Positions 44,007-52,037 of a DNA stretch of 64,000 nucleotides are shown here, piece by piece. This DNA comes from AP-15 sp963747735. Lineage in GTDB: Bacteria > Pseudomonadota > Alphaproteobacteria > ATCC43930 > CGMCC-115725. Below the pieces are notes generated by a model. The model did not search any database, had not been told where the DNA came from, and worked only from the letters and a program-made list of their open reading frames with translations. The stretch covers positions 52,439 to 116,438 of the forward strand of contig CAVVGE010000009.1 of NCBI GenBank assembly GCA_963747735.1, written 5' to 3'. Made by a program: the position numbers and the translations under genes. Each line of letters opens with the position of its first letter. The stretch's first letter is position 1.

Positions 44007-44543
44007 AACGACATCGACGGTGTCATCGATGTCGAGGGTCACGGCCTCGGGCGCCGTCTTGTAGCTGGCGCAGTAGAGATCGACCATCACCCCCATCAGG
44101 CGGATCAGATCGCGCAACCCGGGCGCATTCTCCCAGCGCGACACGGTCGGCTGCGAGCACAGCTCGGCGCCGCTGTCGGGCAGCCGGCCGCAAGCCAGCT
44201 TGAACCCCGGATCGGTGCGCAACCGGTCGAGATCGTCGGCATCCTCCTAGCCGCAGGCGATGGCAAAGATGCGGGCGCGCAGGATGTCGGGCAGCCGATG
44301 GGTGACCCGCTCCGGATCGCGGCCGTCCGGGATCACCGCCGCGAGCCGCGCGGCGAGGCCGAGCCGGCGTTCCGCTTGGGCGAGCAGCATCACCCCGCCA
44401 TCGGAGCTGAGCCGGCCGCCGTCAAACGCGGCGGTCACTTTTTTGCCCGCAACCGCTGGAAACGAGAACGGCAGCAGGCTATCGTCGGTGATGGCGGGCG
44501 TGGCGGGCTCCGATCTGCCGCAAGGACTGGCTTCAGCAACCAA
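44004..44543 (-). pseudogene. IS1380-family transposase, N-terminal fragment with an in-frame stop
   Basis: Reads SLLPFSFPAVAGKKVTAAFD, GGRLSSDGGVMLLAQAERRL, then after IFAIACG a TAG (44247-44249) and on as EDADDLDRLRTDPGFKLACG, QPTVSRWENAPGLRDLIRLM and VTLDIDDTVDVVH, where it is cut by the truncated intron. These are the first 170 or so residues of an IS1380 transposase including the first catalytic Asp region (TLDIDDT). The rest is absent. Confidence 0.82.
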
Positions 44544-44597
44544 ATCCTACAACAGATCAACGGCTTATGCTACATCCGCCAGCCCAAAATCCGTCCC

Positions 44598-46530
44598 GTC
44601 AGTAGAGTCGAGGAGGGGCGCGGTCACCGCATCGAGGGCATCGAGGCGTGCCGTTTCCCCTCCCCGCTCATCAAACCGGACGTGCGGGTTTCCCGCATCC
44701 GGCTTTCCGACTGGCTTCATCTCACGGCACGCGGCGGCGGGCCAAGATGGACACGCCGGAGGCGGAGCACCCCGAGCGTGCCGAAGACCGCTTCGCTATT
44801 GAAGCGTTTGGTGCCGCGCGTCGGCACCTTATGACGCCGCACCAAAAAGTGACGCACTCGATCGTGGACGTGATTGTCGATCGCACGGTACGCGGGCATC
44901 CGGGTGCCGTGGCTGAAGTATGCAGCCCAACCGCGCAGTAGGCGGTTCAGCCGATTTCTCACCTCAGGCCATGCTCCCGTGTTACCCGGCACCATGAGGT
45001 CGCTGACCTTGGCCTTAAGCCGGAGAACGCTCTTCTTCGATGGGCTTGCCCCGAGATACCAATGGCCATCCTTGCGGTAGCGGTGCGGGCCGAACGTGTA
45101 GCCAAGAAAGTCGAAGGGCTCGCGCCGGGCATCCCGAACCGCGGTCTTCGCCTCGTTGAGGGCGAGCCCAAGCTTGGTCATCACCTGCCGCGTCCACGCC
45201 AGCGCCTCCGCCGCAGACTTGCGGCTGAGGATGACGAAGTCGTCAGCATAGGAGACGATCCGCGCCTGGTAGGCCTCGCCCCGCCCGGTTGCACGCCAAT
45301 GCTTCAGGAACCGGTTCATGTACAGATTGGCGAGCAGAGGGCTGACTACCCCACCCTGCGGCGTGCCGCAGGTGCTGCTTTTACCACCCGTAAGTCGCCG
45401 CTTCCCGTCGTCATCGCTCGCCTCGACCGGCGCTTTGAGCCACAGCTTGATCAGCCGCAGCACATGCCGATCGACGACCCGCCGTGCCACCGACCGCATC
45501 AGATATTGATGCGGAATCGTGTCGAAATACTTCGACAAATCGGCATCCACCACATCGGTGTAGCCGTGGCACAGCAGCGCGTGCACTTCCTTGATCGCGT
45601 CAGCCCCGCTCCGCCCTGGCCGATAGCCATAGGCCGCGGGATCGAGGTCCGCCTCGAAGATCGGCTCCAGCACGAGCTTGGCGGCGGTCTGCACCACCCG
45701 GTCCCGGATCGTCGGGATACCGAGCGGCCGCTCGCCGCCGCCGGGCTTTGGGATCATCACCCGCCGCACCGGCTCGGGTCTGTACGTCTTCGCGACAACG
45801 TCCTTCCTGAGACCGCCAAGCCACCCCTCCAGCCCCGCCGCTTCGATCGCCGCGAAGGTGACCCCGTCCACCCCCGGCGCACCCCGATTGGCGCGCGCCA
45901 GGTCATAGGCATGACGCAGGATGTCCTCGCGGCAGATCTTGTCGTAGAGCAGGTAGAAGCGGAAAGCCGGTTCCGCCTTCGCCTTGAGATAGAGCTTCCT
46001 CTGAAGTCTCCGGATGCTTTCAGGTGTTTGCAGGCTCATCGCCAATCACCAATCCTCGTCTTCGTCGAAAGCGCACCAGAAGTCAGGGTCCTTCCCTCCG
46101 CCGGCATTACCCGGTCTCAACGGTACCATGACCCTGTCCGACTCCCGCCCTGGGCCGCCGCCTCATGCGACGTTGAAGACGCTACCTTCGCCTGGACGGG
46201 TATCCCCCGATTACCCGAAACACCCTTCCGACGTGCCGTGCCCACTACCCCGGCGGACCGAGATGGGTGCACGTGTCGGTTGCTTCCCCACCTCGCGCGG
46301 CCTTCCCCGTTATTCAGGCGGGTCGGCGCCCACGACTTCACTTTCGAGGCCTGCTCAGGCTTCACTCACGTTACGGCCCGCCGGATCGCTCGACCGCCCA
46401 AGGCGGCCTTCGTCACGAGGCTTCGGCCCAGCCGGTTACCCGACAAAGCCGCTCGTCAGCTACCGGACCTTACCGACAACTCTCCGGGTGGTACCTTCCT
46501 CCACTGGTGTTCCGCGCCTTCGGGGCGCAC
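44598..46530 (-). mobile_element. Group II intron, full copy
   Basis: 5' end GTGCG at 46530 (minus strand), RT gene in domain IV, then domain V at about 44670-44707: AAAGCCGGATGCGGGAAACC and CGCACGTCCGGTT form the conserved D5 hairpin. A D6-like stem (GGGGAGGGGA with CCCCTCCTCG) follows and the 3' end is near 44598-44605 (estimated). Possibly functional as a ribozyme. Confidence 0.85.
44717..46039 (-). CDS. ltrA: Group II intron reverse transcriptase/maturase
   Basis: 440 residues from ATG 46037-46039. RT palm: VDADLSKYFDTIPH (first Asp), GTPQGGVVSPLLANLYMNRF, and the catalytic YADD in IVSYADDFVILSRKSAAEA. The C-terminal maturase (GIIM/X) region ends GWAAYFSHGTRMPAYRAIDN, then RRHKVPTRGTKRFNSEAVFG. 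No HNH endonuclease domain is visible, as in En-minus introns that retarget single-stranded DNA. It assists splicing and reverse-splicing of its host intron. Confidence 0.95.
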   Translation of the reverse strand: MSLQTPESIRRLQRKLYLKAKAEPAFRFYLLYDKICREDILRHAYDLARANRGAPGVDGVTFAAIEAAGLEGWLGGLRKDVVAKTYRPEPVRRVMIPKPGGGERPLGIPTIRDRVVQTAAKLVLEPIFEADLDPAAYGYRPGRSGADAIKEVHALLCHGYTDVVDADLSKYFDTIPHQYLMRSVARRVVDRHVLRLIKLWLKAPVEASDDDGKRRLTGGKSSTCGTPQGGVVSPLLANLYMNRFLKHWRATGRGEAYQARIVSYADDFVILSRKSAAEALAWTRQVMTKLGLALNEAKTAVRDARREPFDFLGYTFGPHRYRKDGHWYLGASPSKKSVLRLKAKVSDLMVPGNTGAWPEVRNRLNRLLRGWAAYFSHGTRMPAYRAIDNHVHDRVRHFLVRRHKVPTRGTKRFNSEAVFGTLGVLRLRRVHLGPPPRAVR

Positions 46531-46544
46531 TGAATAAGACGGGC

Positions 46545-47739
46545 TAGTGTCCTGTGCCAGAAATATCTTGTCACGTAAGCCATTTGATGGTTCTTTCCGC
46601 TGCGGCGGCGGCGGGGGCAGGAATGGCGTGGCAATCTGCGGTTGGGATCGAGTTGGATGAGGCCGAGCGGCGGGAGCTTGCGGCGCGGACGCGGCGCCGG
46701 AAGATCTCGCGTGCCGAGGCGATGCGCGCCGACATCGTGCTGCTGGCGGCCGATGGCGCGACCAATCTGGCGATTGCCGGGCAGCTTGGGATCAGCCGCC
46801 TGACGGTGGCGGTTTGGCGCCGGCGGTTCGCCGCCAAACGATTGGACGGCCTTGCCGACGAGCCCCGCCCCGGGGCGCCGCGCAAGATCGCGGACGAGAA
46901 GATTGCCGAAGTGGTGAGAACGACATTGGAGAGGATGCCGGCCGCCGCCACCCACTGGAGCACGCGCTCGATGGCCAGGGCCTCAGGTTTGTCGGTCTCG
47001 ACCGTGCATCGCATCTGGCGGGCGTTCTCGCTCCAGCCGCACCGCAGCGAAACCTTCAAGCTGTCGACCGACCCGTTGTTTGTCGACAAGGTGCGCGACA
47101 TCGTCGGCCTCTACCTCAACCCGCCGGACCACGCGCTGGTGCTCTGCGTCGATGAGAAATCGCAGATCCAAGCGCTCGATCGCACCCAGCCGCTGTTGCC
47201 GATGCGGCCGGGGCAAGCCGAGCGGCACACCCATGATTACAAGCGGCACGGGACGACCTCGCTGTTTGCCGCTCTCGACGTCAAGGCCGGAACCATCATC
47301 GGCAAATGCATGCAACGCCACCGCTCGCAGGAGTTCCGCCGCTTTCTCGACACCGTCGAGACCAATCTCGCCAGCGATCTCGACATCCACGTCGTCATGG
47401 ACAATGCCTCGAGCCACAAGACCAAACTAATCCGCGACTGGTTCGCCAAACGGCCCCGCTGGCAGATGCACTTCACCCCCACATCCTCGTCGTGGATCAA
47501 CCAGGTCGAGCGCTTCTTCGCCTTGCTCACCGACCAGCAGATCAAGCGCGGCGCCCATCGCTCGACCGCCGCGTTGGAAGCCGCGATCACCGCTTACATC
47601 GAGGCTCGCAACGCCGACCCCAAACCCTTTCGCTGGACCAAAACCGCCGACGACATCCTGGCCTCGGTCGAGCGATTTTGTCGCCGCACCATCGATGTCC
47701 AGACCCAGTGTGAATAGAAATTTACAAGACAGGACACTA
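46545..47739 (+). mobile_element. IS630-family insertion sequence, copy 2
   Basis: 1195 nt, same terminal repeats as copy 1, inverted orientation. Its right end lies 4 nt before the thpR start codon. Confidence 0.9.
46554..47717 (+). CDS. IS630-family transposase, copy 2
   Basis: 387 codons, the same protein as copy 1: HTH (GISRLTVAVWRRRF), then VLCVDEKS, VVMDNASSHKT and SSSWINQVERFF as the DDE residues. Start may be the ATG at residue 25. With copy 1 it could mobilise the whole 41619-47739 segment as a composite unit. Confidence 0.93.
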   Translation: MPEISCHVSHLMVLSAAAAAGAGMAWQSAVGIELDEAERRELAARTRRRKISRAEAMRADIVLLAADGATNLAIAGQLGISRLTVAVWRRRFAAKRLDGLADEPRPGAPRKIADEKIAEVVRTTLERMPAAATHWSTRSMARASGLSVSTVHRIWRAFSLQPHRSETFKLSTDPLFVDKVRDIVGLYLNPPDHALVLCVDEKSQIQALDRTQPLLPMRPGQAERHTHDYKRHGTTSLFAALDVKAGTIIGKCMQRHRSQEFRRFLDTVETNLASDLDIHVVMDNASSHKTKLIRDWFAKRPRWQMHFTPTSSSWINQVERFFALLTDQQIKRGAHRSTAALEAAITAYIEARNADPKPFRWTKTADDILASVERFCRRTIDVQTQCE

Positions 47740-47743
47740 GCAC

Positions 47744-48277
47744 ATGCTGCGCCTGTTTGTCGGGATCGGCTTTCCGCCGGAGCTCAAGCTGCGGTTGTCG
47801 CTGTTGTGCTCGGGGGTCGCCGGGGCGAAATGGGTCGATCCGGGCAATTTGCATCTGACCTTGCGGTTTATCGGCGAGGTCGGCGAGGACCGCGCAGCCG
47901 ATATCGCTGAGGCATTGCAACGGGTGCGAGCCCGCCCTTTCGATTTGCAGCTCGCCGGCGCCGGGGTATTTGGCGACCGGCCGCGCGCGCTCTGGGTCGG
48001 GGTCGAGCGCAGCGCGGAGCTCGTCGCGTTGCGCGACCGGATCGAGCACGCGCTGGTCCGCGCCGGCTTGCCGCCCGAGCCGCGCAAGTTCTCCCCGCAT
48101 GTGACCCTGGCGCGGCTGAGGAGCCCGGTGCTCGACCGGCTCACCGAATTTCTCGCAGCGCATGCCGGGTTTCGCGCCGAGCCGCTGCCGGTCGGAGCAT
48201 TCAGCCTGATCGCGAGCTTTCCGACCAAGGCCGGCTCGGTTTATGAGGACCAGGCGGATTATCCGCTGCGGCCATGA
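47744..48277 (+). CDS. thpR: RNA 2',3'-cyclic phosphodiesterase (2H family)
   Basis: 177 residues. It has both 2H phosphoesterase motifs: HLTLRFIGEV near residue 42 and HVTLARLRSP near 125, in the typical ThpR layout starting MLRLFVGIGFPPELKLRLSL. It opens 2',3'-cyclic phosphates on RNA and can ligate tRNA halves in vitro. The start lies 4 nt from the IS630 end, and the AGGA of the IS terminal repeat, 9 nt upstream, is the only Shine-Dalgarno-like sequence. It overlaps the next frame (ATGA at 48274). Confidence 0.92.
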   Translation: MLRLFVGIGFPPELKLRLSLLCSGVAGAKWVDPGNLHLTLRFIGEVGEDRAADIAEALQRVRARPFDLQLAGAGVFGDRPRALWVGVERSAELVALRDRIEHALVRAGLPPEPRKFSPHVTLARLRSPVLDRLTEFLAAHAGFRAEPLPVGAFSLIASFPTKAGSVYEDQADYPLRP

Positions 48278-48300
48278 CCGCGCGAGGAAAGGAACACCCG

Positions 48301-48714
48301 ATGGCGCATTGGCTGTTGAAATCGGAACCGTCGAGCTATTCCTGGGAGCGTCTTGTCGAAGACGGCCGCACCCATTGGGACGGGGTGAAGAACGCTCAGG
48401 CGCTCAACAATCTGCGCGCGATGAGGGTCGGCGACCGCGCCTTTTTCTACCATTCGAACGAAGGCAAGGACATCGTCGGCGTCGCCGAGGTGGTCCGGGC
48501 CTTCTATCCCGACCCCAACGACAAGACCGGCAAGCTCGGCATGGTCGACATCGCCGCGGTGGCGCCGGTCGCAACCCCGGTCACATTGACAGCGATGAAA
48601 GCCAGTCCCGAGCTGGCGCAGCTGTCGCTGATCCGCCAATCGCGGCTTTCGGTCTGCCCGGTCGGCGACCATGAATGGGCGGTGATCTGCCACATGGCCG
48701 GAGTGCCGGCGTAA
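48301..48714 (+). CDS. EVE-domain protein
   Basis: 137 residues: MAHWLLKSEPSSYSWERLVE, THWDGVKNAQALNNLRAMRV, AFFYHSNEGKDIVGVAEVVR, an intact EVE domain (PUA-like fold). EVE proteins bind modified bases in DNA or RNA and often occur near RNA-modification genes; here it is next to thpR. The ATG at 48301 has AAAGGAA 8 nt upstream and matches the usual family start. An in-frame ATG at 48274 overlapping the thpR stop would add nine residues. Confidence 0.9.
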   Translation: MAHWLLKSEPSSYSWERLVEDGRTHWDGVKNAQALNNLRAMRVGDRAFFYHSNEGKDIVGVAEVVRAFYPDPNDKTGKLGMVDIAAVAPVATPVTLTAMKASPELAQLSLIRQSRLSVCPVGDHEWAVICHMAGVPA

Positions 48715-48721
48715 GCCACGG

Positions 48722-49624
48722 CTATTGCGCTGCTTCGCGGCGCAGCCAGTCGCGGAAGGCGCGGACCTTGGGTCGATCGAGCGCGCCCGGCGCGGTGACG
48801 AGGTAATAGGCGAACTGGTCGGGCAGAGACAGCGAGAAGAGGCGCACGAGACGCCCGGCGGAAATATCGGCGGCGGCGATCGTGCTGTACGCCAGGACGA
48901 CGCCATGCCCGGCAATCGCGGCGTCGAGCGCCAAATGCATGTTGTTGAAGCTGAGCCCGCTCGGCGCCGTCATGTCGGTGACGCCGGCCGCTTTCAGCCA
49001 CATCGGCCAGGTCGGCACCAGCGGGTCGCGCTCGACCGCCTGGTCGTGGATCAGCGCATGGTGGCGCAGATCGCCCGGCACGCGCAGCGGCGGCCCGGCG
49101 GCGAGGAGCTGCGGGCTGCACGCCGGGAACACCTCGTTGGTAAACAGCAGCTCGACCTCGAGGCCGGGATAGCGGCCGGCGCCGTAACGGATCGCGACAT
49201 CGAAATCGCCGCGGCTCATATCGACGACACTGTCGGTGGCCGAGATGCGCACGTCGATCTCGGGCAACTCCTCCTGAAACCGGTGCAGCCGCAAAACCAG
49301 CCATTTGGCGGCGAAGGAGGGTGACGCGGTCACGGTGAGGGTCCCGGTGTCGTTGTGCGCCCGCAGGCGCCCGACCGCGGCCTGGACCTCGGCAAAGCCC
49401 GCCGAGAGGCCGGGGAGCAAAATTCGGGCAGACGGGGTGAGGGCTATCGACCGACTGAGGCGCTGAAACAGCCGGACGCCGAAATCCTCCTCCAGGGCAT
49501 GGATCTGGTGGCTGATCGCGGCCGGGGTGACGTGCAGCTCCTCGGCAGCCTTGGTAAAGCTCAGCAGCCGGGCCGCCGCCTCGAACGCCCGCAAGGCGCC
49601 GAGCGGGGGCAGATGGTTGTTCAT
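48722..49624 (-). CDS. LysR-family regulator, GcvA-like
   Basis: 300 residues. Winged HTH: LPPLGALRAFEAAARLLSFT, KAAEELHVTPAAISHQIHAL, EEDFGVRLFQRLSRSIALT. The effector domain (VTASPSFAAKWLVLRLHRFQ, IDVRISATDSVVDMSRGDFD) is of the GcvA/DsdC type. It activates or represses target genes on ligand binding. It is divergent from the DUF1127 and CmcJ-like genes across a 120-nt gap and is a candidate regulator of them. It converges on the EVE gene, ending 8 nt from its stop. Confidence 0.92.
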   Translation of the reverse strand: MNNHLPPLGALRAFEAAARLLSFTKAAEELHVTPAAISHQIHALEEDFGVRLFQRLSRSIALTPSARILLPGLSAGFAEVQAAVGRLRAHNDTGTLTVTASPSFAAKWLVLRLHRFQEELPEIDVRISATDSVVDMSRGDFDVAIRYGAGRYPGLEVELLFTNEVFPACSPQLLAAGPPLRVPGDLRHHALIHDQAVERDPLVPTWPMWLKAAGVTDMTAPSGLSFNNMHLALDAAIAGHGVVLAYSTIAAADISAGRLVRLFSLSLPDQFAYYLVTAPGALDRPKVRAFRDWLRREAAQ

Positions 49625-49744
49625 CACCGATGAGGAATTCTCATGTGCCGCTGAGAAACTCTCGTTTGCAGGGCGCCGCTGCGCCAGCCATTTAAGCGGC
49701 AGACGGGCAATCGACAAGCGCCCGGAGGATTTAGGAGAGATAAT

Positions 49745-49975
49745 ATGTCCGCTGTCCCGTTGTGGCGTGTGGGGCCATCGCCCCGGCTTCGGCATCTCAG
49801 CGCCCGAGGCCGGGCGAGCCATCTCGGGCGGGCGATCGCCACCTTGCGCACATGGCGCCGGCGAGGCCGCGAACGCGCAGAGCTCGCCGCTCTCGACGAC
49901 CGCATGCTTCGCGATATCGGGGTCACGCGGGCCGACGCCGAGTATCTGAGCAGCAAGGCGTTCTGGAAGGAATAA
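49745..49975 (+). CDS. DUF1127 small protein
   Basis: 76 residues. The C-terminal half (ERAELAALDDRMLRDIGVTR then ADAEYL) is the DUF1127 domain; the N-terminal half is Arg-rich and poorly conserved. DUF1127 proteins are small Arg-rich regulators, some binding RNA. AGGAGAGA upstream of ATG 49745 is the ribosome site. It may be co-transcribed with the CmcJ-like gene 75 nt downstream and controlled by the divergent LysR protein. A GcvA-like regulator with DUF1127 and CmcJ is a recurrent alphaproteobacterial arrangement as I recall it. Confidence 0.85.
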   Translation: MSAVPLWRVGPSPRLRHLSARGRASHLGRAIATLRTWRRRGRERAELAALDDRMLRDIGVTRADAEYLSSKAFWKE

Positions 49976-50050
49976 ACCATCCCGCGGGGCGATTTCCGGT
50001 TTACCGACCGGCAACCGCATTACTCTTGCCATCCAAAGGAGGACCAAGCC

Positions 50051-50881
50051 ATGAGCAACATTGAGACCCTGCCCTATGTCGAGGCCGAGCTGAACTACAT
50101 CGTGCCGATGGCCGAGCGGCCGCGTTATTACGCTTATGAGACCGGCCCCGAGGCGCGCTCGAACATGACGCACGAGCCGCACAAGGTGCGCATCCACGAT
50201 ATGCGGCCGATCGCTTCGGAGATGGCGCTCGACCGGCAAGGCTTCGCCCTTGTCGAGCAGCACACCGAGGTGCGGGATTTCTGGGACGACGACGAGGTGC
50301 GGCGGGTCTATTACCCGGAGGCCGAGCGGTTCATCGCCAACGTCACCGGGGCGCGCCGCGTCTTTATCTTCGACCATCTGCAGCGCCGCCGCGTGCCGGG
50401 CCTGACCGACCGCTCGGCGGATGGCCCGCGCCAGCCGGCGACCCGTGTGCATGTCGATCACACCGACCGCTCGGGCCCGCAGCGAGTTCGCGACCTTTTG
50501 CCTGACGCCGCCGAGGAATTGCTGAAGGGCCGGGTCCAGGTAATAAATCTGTGGCGGCCGATCCGCGGCCCGCTGCGCGACGCGCCGCTCGCGGTGTGCG
50601 ACGCGCGCACCGTCGATCCGGCCGATCTGGTGCCGTCCGACCTCGTCTATCGCGAGCGCGTCGGCGAGACCTATTCGGTGACGTGGAACCCGGCGCATCA
50701 GTGGTATTACGTGCCCGAGATGCGGCGCGACGAAGCGCTCCTCCTAAAGATCGCCGACACGGCGCAGGACGGCAGGGCGCGCTTCATGCCGCACACCTCG
50801 TTCACCGACCCGACGACGCCGCCCGGCGCTTTCCCACGCGAAAGCATCGAGCTGCGCACCCTGGTCTTCCACCCGGTCTGA
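50051..50881 (+). CDS. CmcJ/NvfI-family putative 2OG-Fe(II) oxygenase or methyltransferase
   Basis: 276 residues. It shares the CmcJ-like sequence: YYAYETGPEARSNMTHEPHK, VRIHDMRPIASEMALDRQGF, RVFIFDHLQRRR, VHVDHTDRSGPQRVRDLLPD, WRPIRGPLRDAPLAVCDART and HTSFTDPTTPPGAFPRESIE. The HVDHTD motif and the late HTSF/ESIELRT region are the presumed metal and cosubstrate sites. CmcJ takes part in cephamycin 7-methoxylation, but bacterial homologues of this type have no established substrate. AAGGAGGA 7 nt before the ATG. It ends at a bidirectional terminator. Confidence 0.88.
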   Translation: MSNIETLPYVEAELNYIVPMAERPRYYAYETGPEARSNMTHEPHKVRIHDMRPIASEMALDRQGFALVEQHTEVRDFWDDDEVRRVYYPEAERFIANVTGARRVFIFDHLQRRRVPGLTDRSADGPRQPATRVHVDHTDRSGPQRVRDLLPDAAEELLKGRVQVINLWRPIRGPLRDAPLAVCDARTVDPADLVPSDLVYRERVGETYSVTWNPAHQWYYVPEMRRDEALLLKIADTAQDGRARFMPHTSFTDPTTPPGAFPRESIELRTLVFHPV

Positions 50882-50906
50882 GCCGCGGCCGGCTGGTCCA
50901 GGAATT

Positions 50907-50934
50907 GAAAACGGCGCCCGGAGGCGCCGTTTTC
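50907..50934. terminator. Bidirectional intrinsic terminator
   Basis: 12-bp stem GAAAACGGCGCC / GGCGCCGTTTTC with a 4-nt loop, between the convergent CmcJ-like and PEP-CTERM genes; A-run and T-run on either side serve both strands. Confidence 0.92.
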
Positions 50935-50949
50935 GTCAAGGTGCTTGCA

Positions 50950-51672
50950 TTAAACCGATTTGCGCCGCCGCCGCATCAGGCCGAGACCGGCCAGCGCCGC
51001 GCCGATGATGGTCAGCGAAGCGGGCTCGGGCGTGGGCACCCCCCGCGTGGTCGCCGACACGCCCGGCAAAAACTCGAACGCGCTCGGGTTCGGCGCATCG
51101 TCTTCGGCGACGAACGAGGTGAACGGATTGAGACCGGTGATCTGGACCCAGAGATTCTGCGTGCCGGAGCCACCGCCCGCCACCGACAGAATGTCGTTGC
51201 CGGTAATCTCTTGGCCTGCCGCGGTCACTAAATTGTAGTGGCCGGTTGCGGCCTGATCGAGGTCCACCGTGCCCCACAGAATGTCGAGGGTCGTTTGCGC
51301 CGTGGCATAATTGACGGTCACGTTATCGACACCGGCCGTGCCGGGCTGAGCCACCAGATAGTTCGTCGTCGAATCTCCGGAGCCGAGCGGCGAAGCGGCG
51401 ATGCTGCCCTGATTGCCGGCGTAGACGCCGCTGCCTTGGCTCGAGTCGCCGCTGGCGGCGCCACCGCTGAATGTGATCGTCGTGATCCCGCCGCTGTTGA
51501 CGGCGAACGGGCTGGTGATGGCGTTCTGCCGGGAATTCGCCGTGCCGGTGCCAAGGTCCAAGAGCGAGAACGAATTCGGGGCGAGGATGGTGACCACCGG
51601 GGCTGCCGACGCGCCACCCACCGTGGCGAGGAGGGCGACTGCTGCGACGCCGGCCAGACGTTCGAATCTCAT
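50950..51672 (-). CDS. PEP-CTERM sorting-domain exported protein
   Basis: 240 residues. N-terminal signal peptide (MRFERLAGVAAVALLATVGG, cleavage after ASA). The Ser/Gly/Thr-rich extracellular part suits a beta-sandwich surface protein. The C-terminus PTPEPASLTIIGAALAGLGL followed by MRRRRKSV is a complete PEP-CTERM signal: Pro-Glu-Pro, membrane helix, Arg cluster, recognised by exosortase. No exosortase gene is in this window. Likely an exopolysaccharide-associated surface protein. Function of the middle domain unknown. Confidence 0.9.
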   Translation of the reverse strand: MRFERLAGVAAVALLATVGGASAAPVVTILAPNSFSLLDLGTGTANSRQNAITSPFAVNSGGITTITFSGGAASGDSSQGSGVYAGNQGSIAASPLGSGDSTTNYLVAQPGTAGVDNVTVNYATAQTTLDILWGTVDLDQAATGHYNLVTAAGQEITGNDILSVAGGGSGTQNLWVQITGLNPFTSFVAEDDAPNPSAFEFLPGVSATTRGVPTPEPASLTIIGAALAGLGLMRRRRKSV

Positions 51673-52037
51673 GTGTCAAAGGCTTTCTATCGTGCGAATG
51701 ACAATATTGAAGCAAATCGCGTGCCAACGATCGGCCGTCCAAGAAGAGGCAGCGGAATCAATTGCCTAGAGCGATTCGAGAAAACCTGCCCTAGACGCGA
51801 TTGTAAAATTTGTCGACAGTGCCGAGGCCGGGGCACGGATCGGCAATAGAGATTCATGCCAAAAGGCTCTTTTTAACCATTTTTGTTAAGCAAATCTACT
51901 CGCCCGGCGTGCTTCAGCTTTTGGTTAAACGCGCATACGATGTCGTTAACTATATTATCGACGATCCCATCCGTAAAGAATTCCGACAACGGCAGTCTCT
52001 CCTACACTAACGGCATGCCGACAGCTTCCCCGCCCGC
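51673..52037. other. Intergenic, AT-richer
   Basis: About 365 nt upstream of the PEP-CTERM gene. The stretch 51860-52010 is notably AT-rich (for example AACCATTTTTGTTAAGCAAA) and may hold the promoter; no gene supported. Confidence 0.45.

Larger units (their letters stand above)
41619..47739. repeat. 2388-nt inverted repeat (arms 41619-44006 and 45352-47739)
   Basis: Each arm holds an entire IS630, a 14-nt link (GCCCGTCTTATTCA) and the first 1179 nt of a group II intron. The arms have exactly the same length, and differ by only a few substitutions. The 1345-nt centre (44007-45351) holds an IS1380 fragment and the rest of the full intron. The structure resembles a composite transposon and could form a large hairpin. 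Confidence 0.9.

Noticed and set aside
45062..46537. 491-codon plus-strand frame over the intron
   Set aside because: Antisense of the group II intron RT; the same frame recurs in the other intron copy only because the DNA is duplicated.
41619..47739. CRISPR or integron-like array
   Set aside because: Repeats here are two long inverted arms and palindromes, with no regularly spaced direct repeats and no cas or integrase genes.
49625..50698. Extension of the LysR frame to 658 codons
   Set aside because: The extension is antisense to the CmcJ-like gene; LysR proteins start at MNNHLPPLGALRAF with the HTH.
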